A stretch of DNA of 64,000 nucleotides, from positions 62,001-126,000 of the forward strand of contig NZ_BSCT01000023.1 in NCBI RefSeq assembly GCF_030159255.1, in the 5' to 3' direction. The notes under the pieces were generated by a model. It saw only the letters and a list, made by a program, of their open reading frames with translations. It searched no databases and was not told where the DNA came from. The position numbers and the translations under genes are program-made. This DNA is from Bradyrhizobium sp. SSBR45G (GTDB taxonomy: Bacteria > Pseudomonadota > Alphaproteobacteria > Rhizobiales > Xanthobacteraceae). The stretch's first letter is position 1. The number at the start of each line of letters is the position of its first letter. Of this stretch, positions 25,027 through 32,656 are shown one piece after another.

Positions 25027-25806
25027 ATGGAGCTGAAGTTTTCGAAGATCGCGCGCAAGGGACCGATCACGATCGTGACACTGTCGCGCCCCGAGGTCTA
25101 CAACGCGTTGCATACCGACGCACACTACGAACTTGAGGCGGTATTCGACGGCTTCGCCGCCGATCCCGAGCAATGGGTCGCGATCGTCACCGGCGAGGGC
25201 GACAAGGCGTTCTGCGCCGGCAACGATTTGAAATGGCAGGCGGCCGGCGGCAAGCGCGGCTGGGGCCGAAGCGGCTTTGGCGGCCTCACTTCGCGATTCG
25301 ACTGCGACAAGCCGCTGATCGCCGCCGTCAATGGCGTCGCGATGGGCGGCGGCTTCGAGATCGCGCTCGCCTGCGACCTGATCATCGCGTCGGAGAACGC
25401 GACCTTCGCTTTGCCTGAGCCACGCGTCGGCCTCGCCGCGCTCGCCGGCGGCCTGCAGCGGTTGCCGCGCCAGATCGGCATGAAGCGCGCGATGGGCATG
25501 ATTCTGACCGGCCGTCACGTCGGCGCCCGCGAGGGCCACGAGCTCGGCTTCGTCAACGAGGTGGTGCCGCAGGGCGAGGCGCTGACCGCCGCCGAGCGCT
25601 GGGCCGAGACCATCGCCAAGAACTCGCCGATGTCGATCCGCGCCTCCAAGCAGGCGATCGAGAAGGGCCTCGCCGTGTCGCTGGAGCAGGCCATCACCGA
25701 GCAGCGCGACTATCCGGCGGTGCAGGCGATGATCCACTCGCAGGACTATGTCGAGGGACCGAAGGCGTTCTCCGAGAAGCGGCCGCCGAAATGGCTGGGG
25801 CGGTAA
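25027..25806 (+). CDS. Enoyl-CoA hydratase/isomerase (crotonase family)
   Basis: A 259-residue crotonase with the oxyanion-hole segments DKAFCAGNDLKWQA and AAVNGVAMGGGFEIALACDLIIA. ALPEPRVGLAALAGGLQRLPR carries the usual catalytic-acid region, and the C-terminal ending is GPKAFSEKRPPKW. AGGAGGAACGGCCG sits directly before ATG 25027, which decides this start over an in-frame ATG at 24994. It shares a 178-base divergent promoter with the acyl-CoA dehydrogenase, pointing to joint control of successive beta-oxidation steps. Confidence 0.92.
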   Translation: MELKFSKIARKGPITIVTLSRPEVYNALHTDAHYELEAVFDGFAADPEQWVAIVTGEGDKAFCAGNDLKWQAAGGKRGWGRSGFGGLTSRFDCDKPLIAAVNGVAMGGGFEIALACDLIIASENATFALPEPRVGLAALAGGLQRLPRQIGMKRAMGMILTGRHVGAREGHELGFVNEVVPQGEALTAAERWAETIAKNSPMSIRASKQAIEKGLAVSLEQAITEQRDYPAVQAMIHSQDYVEGPKAFSEKRPPKWLGR

Positions 25807-25833
25807 GTCCGCGGTGCGGGTTTCACCCCACTC

Positions 25834-25919
25834 CGTCATGGCCGGGCTTGACCCGGCCATCCACGTCTCGCGGCAGATTCGTGAGAAGACAGATGCCCGG
25901 GTCAAGCCGGGGCATGACG
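25834..25919. repeat. Dispersed palindromic repeat, CGTCATGGCCGGGCTTG type (copy 3)
   Basis: 86 bp, the same family as 11386-11471 and 14061-14146, with outer arms CGTCATGGCCGGGCTTGACC and GGTCAAGCCGGGGCATGACG. It sits between the stops of convergent genes, starting 27 bases after the crotonase stop. Confidence 0.88.
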
Positions 25920-25927
25920 CCGGAGAG

Positions 25928-26314
25928 TTAGGAGCCATCAGTGCCCCTCCCCACCTCGCGCTTGTAGGAGGCGTAGTTCGGCTGATCGACGGCAAGCTTG
26001 GCGAGCGTCGTCTGCCAGAGGTGATCCTTCAAGCCCGGCGTTGTGAGATCAACGGCACCGTTAGCGATCTGCTCCGAAAGCGTTCGGTTCAGCGTGAGCA
26101 GGTCACCGTCGCGTCCAAGCAGCTGCTTCAGCCGAGCATGCTCCTCGTCCTCCGCTGCAGCCGCCTGCGTCAGCTGCCGCACGACGAGATCGAGCGCATT
26201 GATGCCGACCCTGAGCTTGAAGGCCTGGTGGCCCGAGATCAGCGGCGCGATGTCGGTGCGCAGGAAGTCAGCCACGGCCTGCACCAGTTCGGTCGGCGTC
26301 GGTTCGTCCTGCAT
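25928..26314 (-). CDS. Small DUF6285-like protein coupled to phosphotransferase
   Basis: A 128-residue mainly helical acidic protein (MQDEPTPTELVQAVADFLR...; RVGINALDLVVRQL; LWQTTLAKLAVDQPNY). I recall similar proteins, annotated DUF6285, next to acyl-CoA-linked phosphotransferases. Its ATG at 26314 overlaps the stop of the upstream phosphotransferase gene by one base (TGATG), so translation is probably coupled and the two products may interact. A longer open frame to 26443 lies antisense inside the neighbour and is rejected. Function unknown. Confidence 0.8.
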   Translation of the reverse strand: MQDEPTPTELVQAVADFLRTDIAPLISGHQAFKLRVGINALDLVVRQLTQAAAAEDEEHARLKQLLGRDGDLLTLNRTLSEQIANGAVDLTTPGLKDHLWQTTLAKLAVDQPNYASYKREVGRGTDGS

Positions 26315-27303
26315 CAGCCCTCTCCCCGCGGCGCCAGCAATCGCAACAGATCGATCTCGGTTTCCGAGGCGCGGCGGCCGATCATCGCGCGTTCCGTCGA
26401 GTGGTCGGGGCCGATGCGGAATCGCTGCATCATGCCGCAGCACATCACGCCCCAGCGCAACGTGCCCATGACCTCCCAGAACTTGACCCGTGCCGAATCC
26501 ACCTTGCGCCCAGCGGCCTCGTAGCCGGCGAACAGCTCCTCGCGCGGGCCGAAGCCGCCGACCGGCTTGTCGATCTCGCCGAACCGCCAGGAGTTGACAC
26601 AGATCCAGCCGAGGTCCTCCATGGGGTCACCGAGATGGGCGAGCTCCCAGTCGAGCACGGCACGAACACCATCGGCACCGATGATCAGATTGCCGTTGCG
26701 GAAATCACCATGCACCAGGGTCACCTCGGCCGACGGGCCGGGATCGTTCTGCGACAGCCAGCGCAGCGCCAGATCGAACACCGGCCGCGGCCAGTCGAAG
26801 CTGCCGTATTCGCGCGCGAGCTCTGCGATCTCCGTCGTCGTATTCATCTCGCGCAGATCAGGCAACGCGTCGCGTGCGATGCTGTGAATGCCGGCCACAA
26901 TCTGTCCAAGCTGGCGCGCGAGACGTGGCCGCGCTTGCGCATAGTCAGCATCGCGCAAAATCTTGCGCGCGATGGTCTCGCCGTCGACACGGCGCATGAT
27001 GAAGCCGGTTCCGAGATCGTCTGAAGGCTGCAGCACGTGCAACACCTCGGGCGACGGCACGCCGGCCGCATAAGCCAGCCGCATCAGCGCCGCCTCGTTG
27101 TTGAGCCCCGCGGCGCGGCCGGGTGCGGCGCCATAGCCCTTTGGCGAGCGGCGCAGGATGGCGCCGACATCGCCGTCGGGATGGACGATGTCGAAGCGCC
27201 ATGTCTCCTGGCTGGCGCCGCCGGAGAGTTTGGCGGCGCCGCGCACGCCGGTCGCGCCCGGCATGAACGCAGCGACACAGCGGGAGAGCTCGGCCTCGAT
27301 CAT
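26314..27303 (-). CDS. Aminoglycoside phosphotransferase-like kinase (ACAD10/11 N-domain type)
   Basis: A 329-residue protein-kinase-like fold enzyme with the catalytic loop LVHGDFRNGN (H198-G-D200) and the Mg-binding DWE (218-220). The N-terminal SGGASQETWRFDI is a nucleotide-loop-like segment. In eukaryotic ACAD10/11 a homologous domain phosphorylates 4-hydroxyacyl-CoAs so that they can enter beta-oxidation; that this bacterial protein does the same is an inference, supported by the acyl-CoA genes around it rather than any resistance genes. ATG 27303 overlaps the crotonase stop by four bases (ATGA), indicating one operon. Confidence 0.87.
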   Translation of the reverse strand: MIEAELSRCVAAFMPGATGVRGAAKLSGGASQETWRFDIVHPDGDVGAILRRSPKGYGAAPGRAAGLNNEAALMRLAYAAGVPSPEVLHVLQPSDDLGTGFIMRRVDGETIARKILRDADYAQARPRLARQLGQIVAGIHSIARDALPDLREMNTTTEIAELAREYGSFDWPRPVFDLALRWLSQNDPGPSAEVTLVHGDFRNGNLIIGADGVRAVLDWELAHLGDPMEDLGWICVNSWRFGEIDKPVGGFGPREELFAGYEAAGRKVDSARVKFWEVMGTLRWGVMCCGMMQRFRIGPDHSTERAMIGRRASETEIDLLRLLAPRGEG

Positions 27304-28094
27304 TGGCCCTTGAACTTGGCCGGACGCTTTTCGAGGAATGCGGTGACGCCCTCCTTGAAGTCCGACGTGCCGCCTGCGATGCGCTGGGCCTGGAATTCCG
27401 CGTTGAGCTGTTCCTCGAACGAGTTCTCCGGGCTGTCCCAATACAGCCCGCGAATCTGCGCGAGCGCGACCGTCGGTCCGTTGGCGAGCTCATGCGCGAG
27501 CTTCATCGTCTCCTCCTTCAAGGCCGCGTCGTCATAGACGCGGTTGACGAGGCCCCATTGCAATGCCGTCTCCGCCGGCAGCTTCTCGCCGAGCAGCGAC
27601 AGCTCGATCGCGCGGGCCTTGCCGACGAGGCGCGGCAGCAGCCAGGTCGAACCGCAATCGGGCACCAGGCCGATGCGGCGGAAGGCTTGCAAGAAGTAAG
27701 CGGACTTCGCGCACAGGATCATGTCGCCCATCAGCGCGAAGCTCATGCCGGCGCCGGCGGCGGGACCATTCACCGATGTCACGATCGGGCAATGCAGATT
27801 GCGCAGGCGGCGCAGGAACGGATGGAAGGCGGTCTCGAGCGCAGCGCCGGCATTGCTGCGGCCGGGCTTGGCCTGCGCGTTGCGGCCCTGCAGATTGGCG
27901 CCGGTGCAGAACGCGCGGCCCGCGCCTGTCACGACGAGGCAGCGCACCTCGGCCTTCTTCTCCTCGATCTCGTCGAGCGCCTCGGCCAGCCCGCCGAGCA
28001 TGTCGATCGAGACGGCGTTCATGACCTCCTGGTGATCGAGCGTAAGGACGGCGACGGGCCCGTCGAAATCGAGCGTGACGTGCTTGAACTGCAT
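27300..28094 (-). CDS. Enoyl-CoA hydratase/isomerase (PaaG-like crotonase)
   Basis: A 264-residue crotonase with GRAFCTGANLQGRN and TSVNGPAAGAGMSFALMGDMILCA as oxyanion-hole segments. FLQAFRRIGLVPDCGSTWLLPRLVG includes the Asp of the PaaG/isomerase type. The tail FKEGVTAFLEKRPAKFKG is typical. It is first gene of a three-gene, overlapping operon with the phosphotransferase and the small DUF6285-like protein, and divergent from the SDR at 28259. It may handle a product of hydroxyacyl-CoA phosphorylation and elimination (inference). Confidence 0.92.
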   Translation of the reverse strand: MQFKHVTLDFDGPVAVLTLDHQEVMNAVSIDMLGGLAEALDEIEEKKAEVRCLVVTGAGRAFCTGANLQGRNAQAKPGRSNAGAALETAFHPFLRRLRNLHCPIVTSVNGPAAGAGMSFALMGDMILCAKSAYFLQAFRRIGLVPDCGSTWLLPRLVGKARAIELSLLGEKLPAETALQWGLVNRVYDDAALKEETMKLAHELANGPTVALAQIRGLYWDSPENSFEEQLNAEFQAQRIAGGTSDFKEGVTAFLEKRPAKFKGQ

Positions 28095-28201
28095 GGTTTC
28101 CTCTCAAGAGCTTGTCGGTCGCTGCATTCTTCGCGGCGGAAATTCGAAGCGCAGCGCGGTTCGAGCAGCATATTTGATTTTTGCGCTTCGCTTGTCCATG
28201 G

Positions 28202-28214
28202 TTGGATCATCCAA
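28202..28214. promoter_or_regulatory. Candidate operator palindrome in divergent promoter
   Basis: TTGGAT-C-ATCCAA is a perfect 13-bp palindrome in the 164-base region between the crotonase operon (start 28094, minus) and the SDR gene (start 28259, plus). It is 44 bases upstream of the SDR start. No regulator is adjacent. Confidence 0.4.
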
Positions 28215-28258
28215 ATAACCGAAGCGCTGATAGCGCGCTCACATCGACGGAAACGCCT

Positions 28259-29038
28259 ATGACTCTATTCGATCTCACCGGCCGTGTGGCCGTCGTCACC
28301 GGCGGCAATGGAGGCATAGGCCTCGGCATCGCCCAGGCACTTGCGTCCAGTGGCTGCAACGTCTCGATCTGGGGCCGCAACGCCGAGAAGAACAAGGCCG
28401 CTGCAGCCTCGATGGCCGCAGGCCCCGGCAAGGTCGATACCCGTGTGTGCGACGTGACGAGCTCCGCCTCCGTCAATGAGGCGATGAAGGCGACGCTCGA
28501 CATTTTCGGCCGCGTCGACGGCTGCTTCGCAAATGCCGGAATCGGCGGCGGCGGCCGCAAGCCCTTCATCGAGCGTAGCGAGGAGGAATGGCGCACGATG
28601 TTCGCGACCAATCTCGACGGCGTGTTCCACGCCTTCCAGGCGGCTGCCAGGCACATGACGGCGCGCGCCGAAGCTGGCGATCCGTTCGGCCGGCTGGTCG
28701 CGACGTCGAGCCTGGCCTCGCTGTTCGGCACCGCGCGCAACGAGCACTATGCTGGAACGAAGGCCGCGCTCAACGCGCTGTGCCGTGCCCTTGCCGTCGA
28801 GCTCGCGCGCTACGGCGTGACCGCGAACGCCATCCTGCCCGGCTGGATCAAGAGCGACATGACCGCGGGAATCATGGGCAACGAGAAATTCGTCGCCAAC
28901 GTGATGCCGCGCATTCCGGTGCGCCGCTTCGGCGAACCGTCGGATTTCGGCGGCATCGCCGTCTACCTCATGAGCAAGGCGTCGTCGTATCATACCGCCG
29001 ACTGCTTCGTGATCGACGGCGGCTATACCGCGTTCTGA
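28259..29038 (+). CDS. SDR-family oxidoreductase
   Basis: A 259-residue classical short-chain dehydrogenase with the cofactor motif TGGNGGIGLG (14-23), NAG (92-94), catalytic S150/S151 and Y164-x3-K168 (YAGTK). The Arg at position 40 in IWGRN, after the second beta strand, suggests NADP(H) preference. The substrate is not identifiable; the divergent operon suggests a hydroxyacyl or oxoacyl intermediate. The start is ATG 28259; an in-frame extension to 28181 crosses the palindrome region and lacks a ribosome site. A strong hairpin follows the stop. Confidence 0.9.
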   Translation: MTLFDLTGRVAVVTGGNGGIGLGIAQALASSGCNVSIWGRNAEKNKAAAASMAAGPGKVDTRVCDVTSSASVNEAMKATLDIFGRVDGCFANAGIGGGGRKPFIERSEEEWRTMFATNLDGVFHAFQAAARHMTARAEAGDPFGRLVATSSLASLFGTARNEHYAGTKAALNALCRALAVELARYGVTANAILPGWIKSDMTAGIMGNEKFVANVMPRIPVRRFGEPSDFGGIAVYLMSKASSYHTADCFVIDGGYTAF

Positions 29039-29052
29039 CCGGCCAGGAGGTA

Positions 29053-29078
29053 CGGTGGACCGGTGCGCCGGTCCACCG
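29053..29078 (+). terminator. Terminator-like hairpin after SDR gene
   Basis: CGGTGGACCGG and CCGGTCCACCG form an 11-bp perfect stem with the 4-base loop TGCG, 15 bases after the SDR stop. There is no T-run, so Rho-independent termination is possible but unproven. Confidence 0.6.
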
Positions 29079-29206
29079 AGGCCAGATTCGTTCCCGCCCC
29101 CTATTCCAAGATTTCCGAAATTTAATGCTGTCTGAGCTGCCACGCCCCCGTGACCTCGGCGTTATCCCCCATCACATGACGAGGAGAACTCCAAGGGAAG
29201 GACGCC

Positions 29207-30040
29207 ATGAAGCGCGGTGTGACGGTTTTGGCCTGTGTGTCTGCCCTGGCTGTGGTCGGCTATTTCGCCATGGCCAAGTGGGGTATCGCGCATGAGAGCC
29301 GCGAGTTCTTCGATGCCGCGCGGCAGCGGCCGATCACGGTCGACGTCGCGGTGCGACGGGACTATGAGATGAAGGCCGATGCCGGGCTGTGGCGGCTGCC
29401 GGTCGCGATCATCAGCAACGGCAACACCGTGAAGAACACCGAGTACTCGTTCCTCGCGAACGTCTTTGCCGCCCGCGGCTATCTGGTCGCCAGCATCCAG
29501 CAGGACCTGCCGACCGATCCTCCGCTCGTAACCAAGGTCGGGATGCCCTATGTCGGCCGGCTCGACGTCTACAAGAAGGGCGAGGCCAACATCCTCTGCG
29601 TGCTGCGGGAGATGAAGCAGCGTCATCCCAACGCCGACTACGAGCATCTGACGCTGGTCGGCCATTCCAATGGCGGCGACACTGCGATGTATTTCGCCCA
29701 GGAGCATCCGAACCTCGTCTCACAGGTGGTGACCCTGGACAATCTGCGCGTTCCGTTCGTCATCCGGGACAAGCTGAAGATCCTGTCGTTCCGGTCCGAT
29801 GACCCCGAGTTCAAGACCGACCCGGGCGTGCTGCCCTCGCATGTCGACGGAAAGAACCGCATCGACATCATCAAGACCGAGTTCCAGCACACCTGGATGA
29901 GCGATCGCGGCCCCTACACGGCGCGTGAGCGGATCCAGGCGACGCTCGACAAATATCTCGGCGGCGAGACGACCAGCCAGCTGGCGCCGGCCGATACCGA
30001 CAATCTCATCGTCACCAACGGCGCGGCCGCGCTGCCCTGA
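29207..30040 (+). CDS. Secreted/membrane-anchored alpha/beta hydrolase
   Basis: A 277-residue alpha/beta-hydrolase-fold protein with an N-terminal hydrophobic segment (about 4-22, VTVLACVSALAVVGYF). This may be an uncleaved anchor or a signal peptide. The nucleophile elbow is GHSNGG (S154). The oxyanion strand region is VAIISNGNT (about 66-74), and a late His in FQHTWM could complete the triad. The substrate is unknown; dienelactone-hydrolase- or lipase-like use is possible. AAGGGAAGGACGCC precedes ATG 29207. It appears monocistronic. Confidence 0.8.
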   Translation: MKRGVTVLACVSALAVVGYFAMAKWGIAHESREFFDAARQRPITVDVAVRRDYEMKADAGLWRLPVAIISNGNTVKNTEYSFLANVFAARGYLVASIQQDLPTDPPLVTKVGMPYVGRLDVYKKGEANILCVLREMKQRHPNADYEHLTLVGHSNGGDTAMYFAQEHPNLVSQVVTLDNLRVPFVIRDKLKILSFRSDDPEFKTDPGVLPSHVDGKNRIDIIKTEFQHTWMSDRGPYTARERIQATLDKYLGGETTSQLAPADTDNLIVTNGAAALP

Positions 30041-30223
30041 GCCGCACGCGCATGCGAGAGCCGCTGCCCTCTCTGCCCTCTCGCGGCGCAATTTGCGTCC
30101 GAGAGTTGGGCAGAGACAGCCCTCTGAAAGCCGAGGCAAGGCAACGGTACAGCCTGCGGCAAACCGGGAAACGTGGTTGGCAGCTGCGCATCGCGCAGCC
30201 GCCGAAACGCGATCTCAACACTG

Positions 30224-30517
30224 TTAGTTCTGCGGCTTCTTGGCCGGCGGGCCGTTCTTGTTGCCCGGCATGCCCTTGATGTTCGACGGATCCTGCGCGC
30301 TGACGTCCGGGTTCTGCCGATTGATCGTTGGCGCAGCACCGACCGTGCCGCTGCCATTGTCAATCGACGCTCCATTCTTGTTGCCGGGAGCGCCCTGGAT
30401 GCCGGCTCCGGAATTCTGCGCGCTCGTCGGCGACGTGGTCGGCTGGCCGCCCTGCGCCAGGGCCGAGGTGGCCGAGACGACGAGCGCAAACGCAAACAGG
30501 CTGATCATGGGTTTCAT
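30224..30517 (-). CDS. Small secreted protein with PGNKNG repeats
   Basis: A 97-residue protein with a clear Sec signal peptide (MKPMISLFAFALVVSATSALA, cleavage near 21). The mature part is low-complexity and rich in Gly, Asn, Pro and Ser. It contains two copies of an x-G-x-PGNKNG motif (QGAPGNKNG and KGMPGNKNG) separated by about 40 residues. AAAGAGG lies 8 bases before ATG 30517, which sets the start; the frame upstream is not gene-like. Periplasmic, function unknown. It lies between two plus-strand genes in the opposite direction. Confidence 0.75.
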   Translation of the reverse strand: MKPMISLFAFALVVSATSALAQGGQPTTSPTSAQNSGAGIQGAPGNKNGASIDNGSGTVGAAPTINRQNPDVSAQDPSNIKGMPGNKNGPPAKKPQN

Positions 30518-30703
30518 GGCGTGACCTCTTTCTGTCATTGCTGTGCTGGTCGAACGTGGCGCCGCCGCAGCCGTTCCTCGGGATCCTGGAATTTCCGAAG
30601 GCGCCGCTGCAGCCGTGACGCGCAGCCGCTGCCCGCAATATCGGCTTCCGCATCGCATCAACGCCCACTACGGTCGGGTCACCAACGCACCAGAGGCCAA
30701 CCC

Positions 30704-31315
30704 ATGGAATACCTCTCGACCGATCTCAGCCCGCGCGAGCGCTACAAGATCCTGACCTCCTTCGTGCTGCCGCGTCCGATCGCCTGGGTGACGACGACGA
30801 GCGAGAGTGGGGTCGTCAACGCTGCGCCGTTCTCGTTCTTCAACGTGCTCGGCGAGGACCCGCCGCTGTGCGTGTTCGCGATCAATCTGCGGCCCGACGG
30901 CCGGGTCAAGGATACGCTCGTCAACATCCGCCGGGCCGGCGCGTTCGTCGTGCACATCACCGACGAGCCGTTGGCGCAGGCGATGCACGAGACCGGCGGC
31001 GACTTTCCGCCCGACGTGAGCGAGCCGGATCATCTCGGATTGAAGCTGGCGCCGTCGCGCATGATCGGGGTGCCGCGACTGGCGGAGGCGCCGTTCGCGA
31101 TGGAGTGCAAGACCTGGCAATTGATCGACGTCAACGGCGACCGCGTGCTGGTGCTCGGCGAGGGCCTCGCCTTCCACATCCGCGACGAACTGTGGAACAC
31201 GGAGAAGATGCGGGTCGAGATGGAGCTGTTCCACCCGGTCGGGCGCATGTTCGCCGACCGCTATTGCCGCACGAATGACCGGATGGATTTCCCGCCGGCG
31301 AAGGGATTGGGGTGA
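30704..31315 (+). CDS. Flavin reductase-like / FMN-binding split-barrel protein
   Basis: A 203-residue member of the flavin-reductase-like (DIM6/NTAB) family. VLPRPIAWVTT, NAAPFSFFNVLGEDPP and VNIRRAGAFVVHI match its FMN-binding core. Relatives reduce flavin with NAD(P)H or bind FMN. No monooxygenase partner is adjacent, so the physiological role is unclear. The start is ATG 30704, with GAGGCCAACCC just upstream. The long in-frame opening to 30173 is antisense to the small secreted-protein gene and is not used. A palindromic repeat follows 9 bases after the stop. Confidence 0.88.
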   Translation: MEYLSTDLSPRERYKILTSFVLPRPIAWVTTTSESGVVNAAPFSFFNVLGEDPPLCVFAINLRPDGRVKDTLVNIRRAGAFVVHITDEPLAQAMHETGGDFPPDVSEPDHLGLKLAPSRMIGVPRLAEAPFAMECKTWQLIDVNGDRVLVLGEGLAFHIRDELWNTEKMRVEMELFHPVGRMFADRYCRTNDRMDFPPAKGLG

Positions 31316-31324
31316 GGTAACTCA

Positions 31325-31408
31325 CCGTCATTGCGAGCGAAGCGAAGCAATCTAGAGTTACGCGCGCGACTCTGGATTGCTTCGTCGCTTCGCTCCTCGC
31401 AATGACGG
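31325..31408. repeat. Dispersed palindromic repeat, CCGTCATTGCGAGCGAAGCG type (copy 1)
   Basis: An 84-bp inverted repeat with arms CCGTCATTGCGAGCGAAGCG and the partner CGCTTCGCTCCTCGCAATGACGG (partial match), plus inner AGCAATC / GATTGCT. A second copy runs to the right window edge (63918-64000). Confidence 0.88.
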
Positions 31409-31433
31409 TTGGTGCTCACCATGACCGCAGAAT

Positions 31434-31564
31434 CGTAGGGTGGGCAAAGCGGCGCCGTCAGGCGACGCTTTGCCCACCCTCGGTGGTGGTGAGTCAAGGC
31501 GGTGGGCACGGCGCGCGAGACTGTGTTTGCCGAAATGGCGGTGGAGTGCCTTTGCCCACCCTAC
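31434..31564. repeat. Dispersed inverted repeat, CGTAGGGTGGGCAAAG type (copy 3)
   Basis: The outer arms are CGTAGGGTGGGCAAAG and CTTTGCCCACCCTA; a CTTTGCCCACC / GGTGGGCACGG pair lies inside. It is intergenic between convergent genes, 25 bases after the previous repeat. Confidence 0.85.
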
Positions 31565-31593
31565 AGGAGCAACTACAAGAGCAACGCGAGCAA

Positions 31594-32469
31594 CTACTTG
31601 CCCGGCCCAATCTTGTCCTGCGTCTTGGTGTCGAAATCGGATGCGTCGTGGCGTTCGTGCAGCTGGCTGGCTGGATCGCCAGAGACGCGGTTGACCATGC
31701 GGCCGCGCTTGACGGGCGTGCGCTGGGCGATCTGGTCGGTCCAGCGCTGCACATTTTTGTAGTCCTGCACCGAGAGGAATTCGCCGCCTTCGTAGAGCAG
31801 CCCCTTCGACAGCGCGCCGTACCACGGCCACACCGCGATGTCGGCGATGGTGTAGTCGGGGCCGGCGAGATATTCGCTCTCGGCGAGTCGGCGGTCGAGC
31901 ACGTCGAGCTGGCGCTTCACCTCCATCGCGAAACGGTCGATGGCGTATTCGATCTTGGTCGGCGCATAGGCATAGAAATGGCCGAAGCCGCCACCGAGAT
32001 AGGGCGCGGCGCCCATCTGCCAGAATAGCCAGGACAGGCATTCGGCACGCTTGGCGGGCTCGGTCGGCAGCAAGGCGCCGAACTTCTCGGCGAGATACAC
32101 CAGGATCGCGCCGGACTCGAACACGCGGACCGGCTCAGGCCCGCTGCGGTCCAAGAGCGCCGGGATCTTCGAGTTCGGATTGATCGCGACGAAGCCGGAG
32201 CCGAACTGGTCGCCCTCGCCGATGCGGATCAGCCAGGCGTCATATTCCGCACCGACATGGCCGAGCGCCAGAAGCTCCTCCAGCATCACCGTGACCTTGA
32301 CGCCGTTCGGCGTCCCCAAGGAATAAAGCTGCAAGGGATGACGGCCGACCGGCAATTCCTTCTCGTGCGTGGGCCCCGCGATCGGACGGTTGATGTTGGC
32401 GAAGCGGCCGCCGCTGGCCTTGTTCCAGGTCCAGACCTTGGGCGGCACATAGCTGTTCTGTTCGGACAC
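31594..32469 (-). CDS. yghU: Glutathione S-transferase, YghU (Nu-class) type
   Basis: A 291-residue GST with disulfide-bond reductase and organic-peroxide reductase activities in the E. coli homologue. The N-terminal extension (VPPKVWTWNKASGG...FANINRPIAGPTHEKELPVGRHPLQLYSL) precedes the thioredoxin-like domain with NPNSKIPAL and FESGAILVYLAEKFG. The helical C-domain has GGGFGHFYAYAP and ADIAVWPWYG, and the tail LHERHDASDFDT is diagnostic of YghU. I choose GTG 32469 because CCGGAGTC lies at proper spacing and the resulting N-terminus matches the E. coli length; the frame upstream is not gene-like. It is divergent from the thiolase-fold gene. Confidence 0.93.
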   Translation of the reverse strand: MSEQNSYVPPKVWTWNKASGGRFANINRPIAGPTHEKELPVGRHPLQLYSLGTPNGVKVTVMLEELLALGHVGAEYDAWLIRIGEGDQFGSGFVAINPNSKIPALLDRSGPEPVRVFESGAILVYLAEKFGALLPTEPAKRAECLSWLFWQMGAAPYLGGGFGHFYAYAPTKIEYAIDRFAMEVKRQLDVLDRRLAESEYLAGPDYTIADIAVWPWYGALSKGLLYEGGEFLSVQDYKNVQRWTDQIAQRTPVKRGRMVNRVSGDPASQLHERHDASDFDTKTQDKIGPGK

Positions 32470-32656
32470 GAATGACTCCGGCGTGAGCGGCGATAAAGGA
32501 GCAGAGGTTTTAAGCGCATATGCCGCGGAGCGGAAGCCGTGCTGCGCGCGGGCGCCGCCAGCATTTTCTGCATTGCCTGGTCGAACCTGCGGTGACAGAA
32601 CCGAGACAAGACAACAATGACGGCTCGTCACGGGCCGCTCCTGCCTGGAAACGTCC

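Noticed and set aside
26314..27303. The phosphotransferase as an aminoglycoside resistance gene
   Set aside because: It shares the kinase fold (HGD, DWE), but it is coupled to acyl-CoA genes and resembles ACAD10/11-type kinases. There is no mobile element or resistance context.
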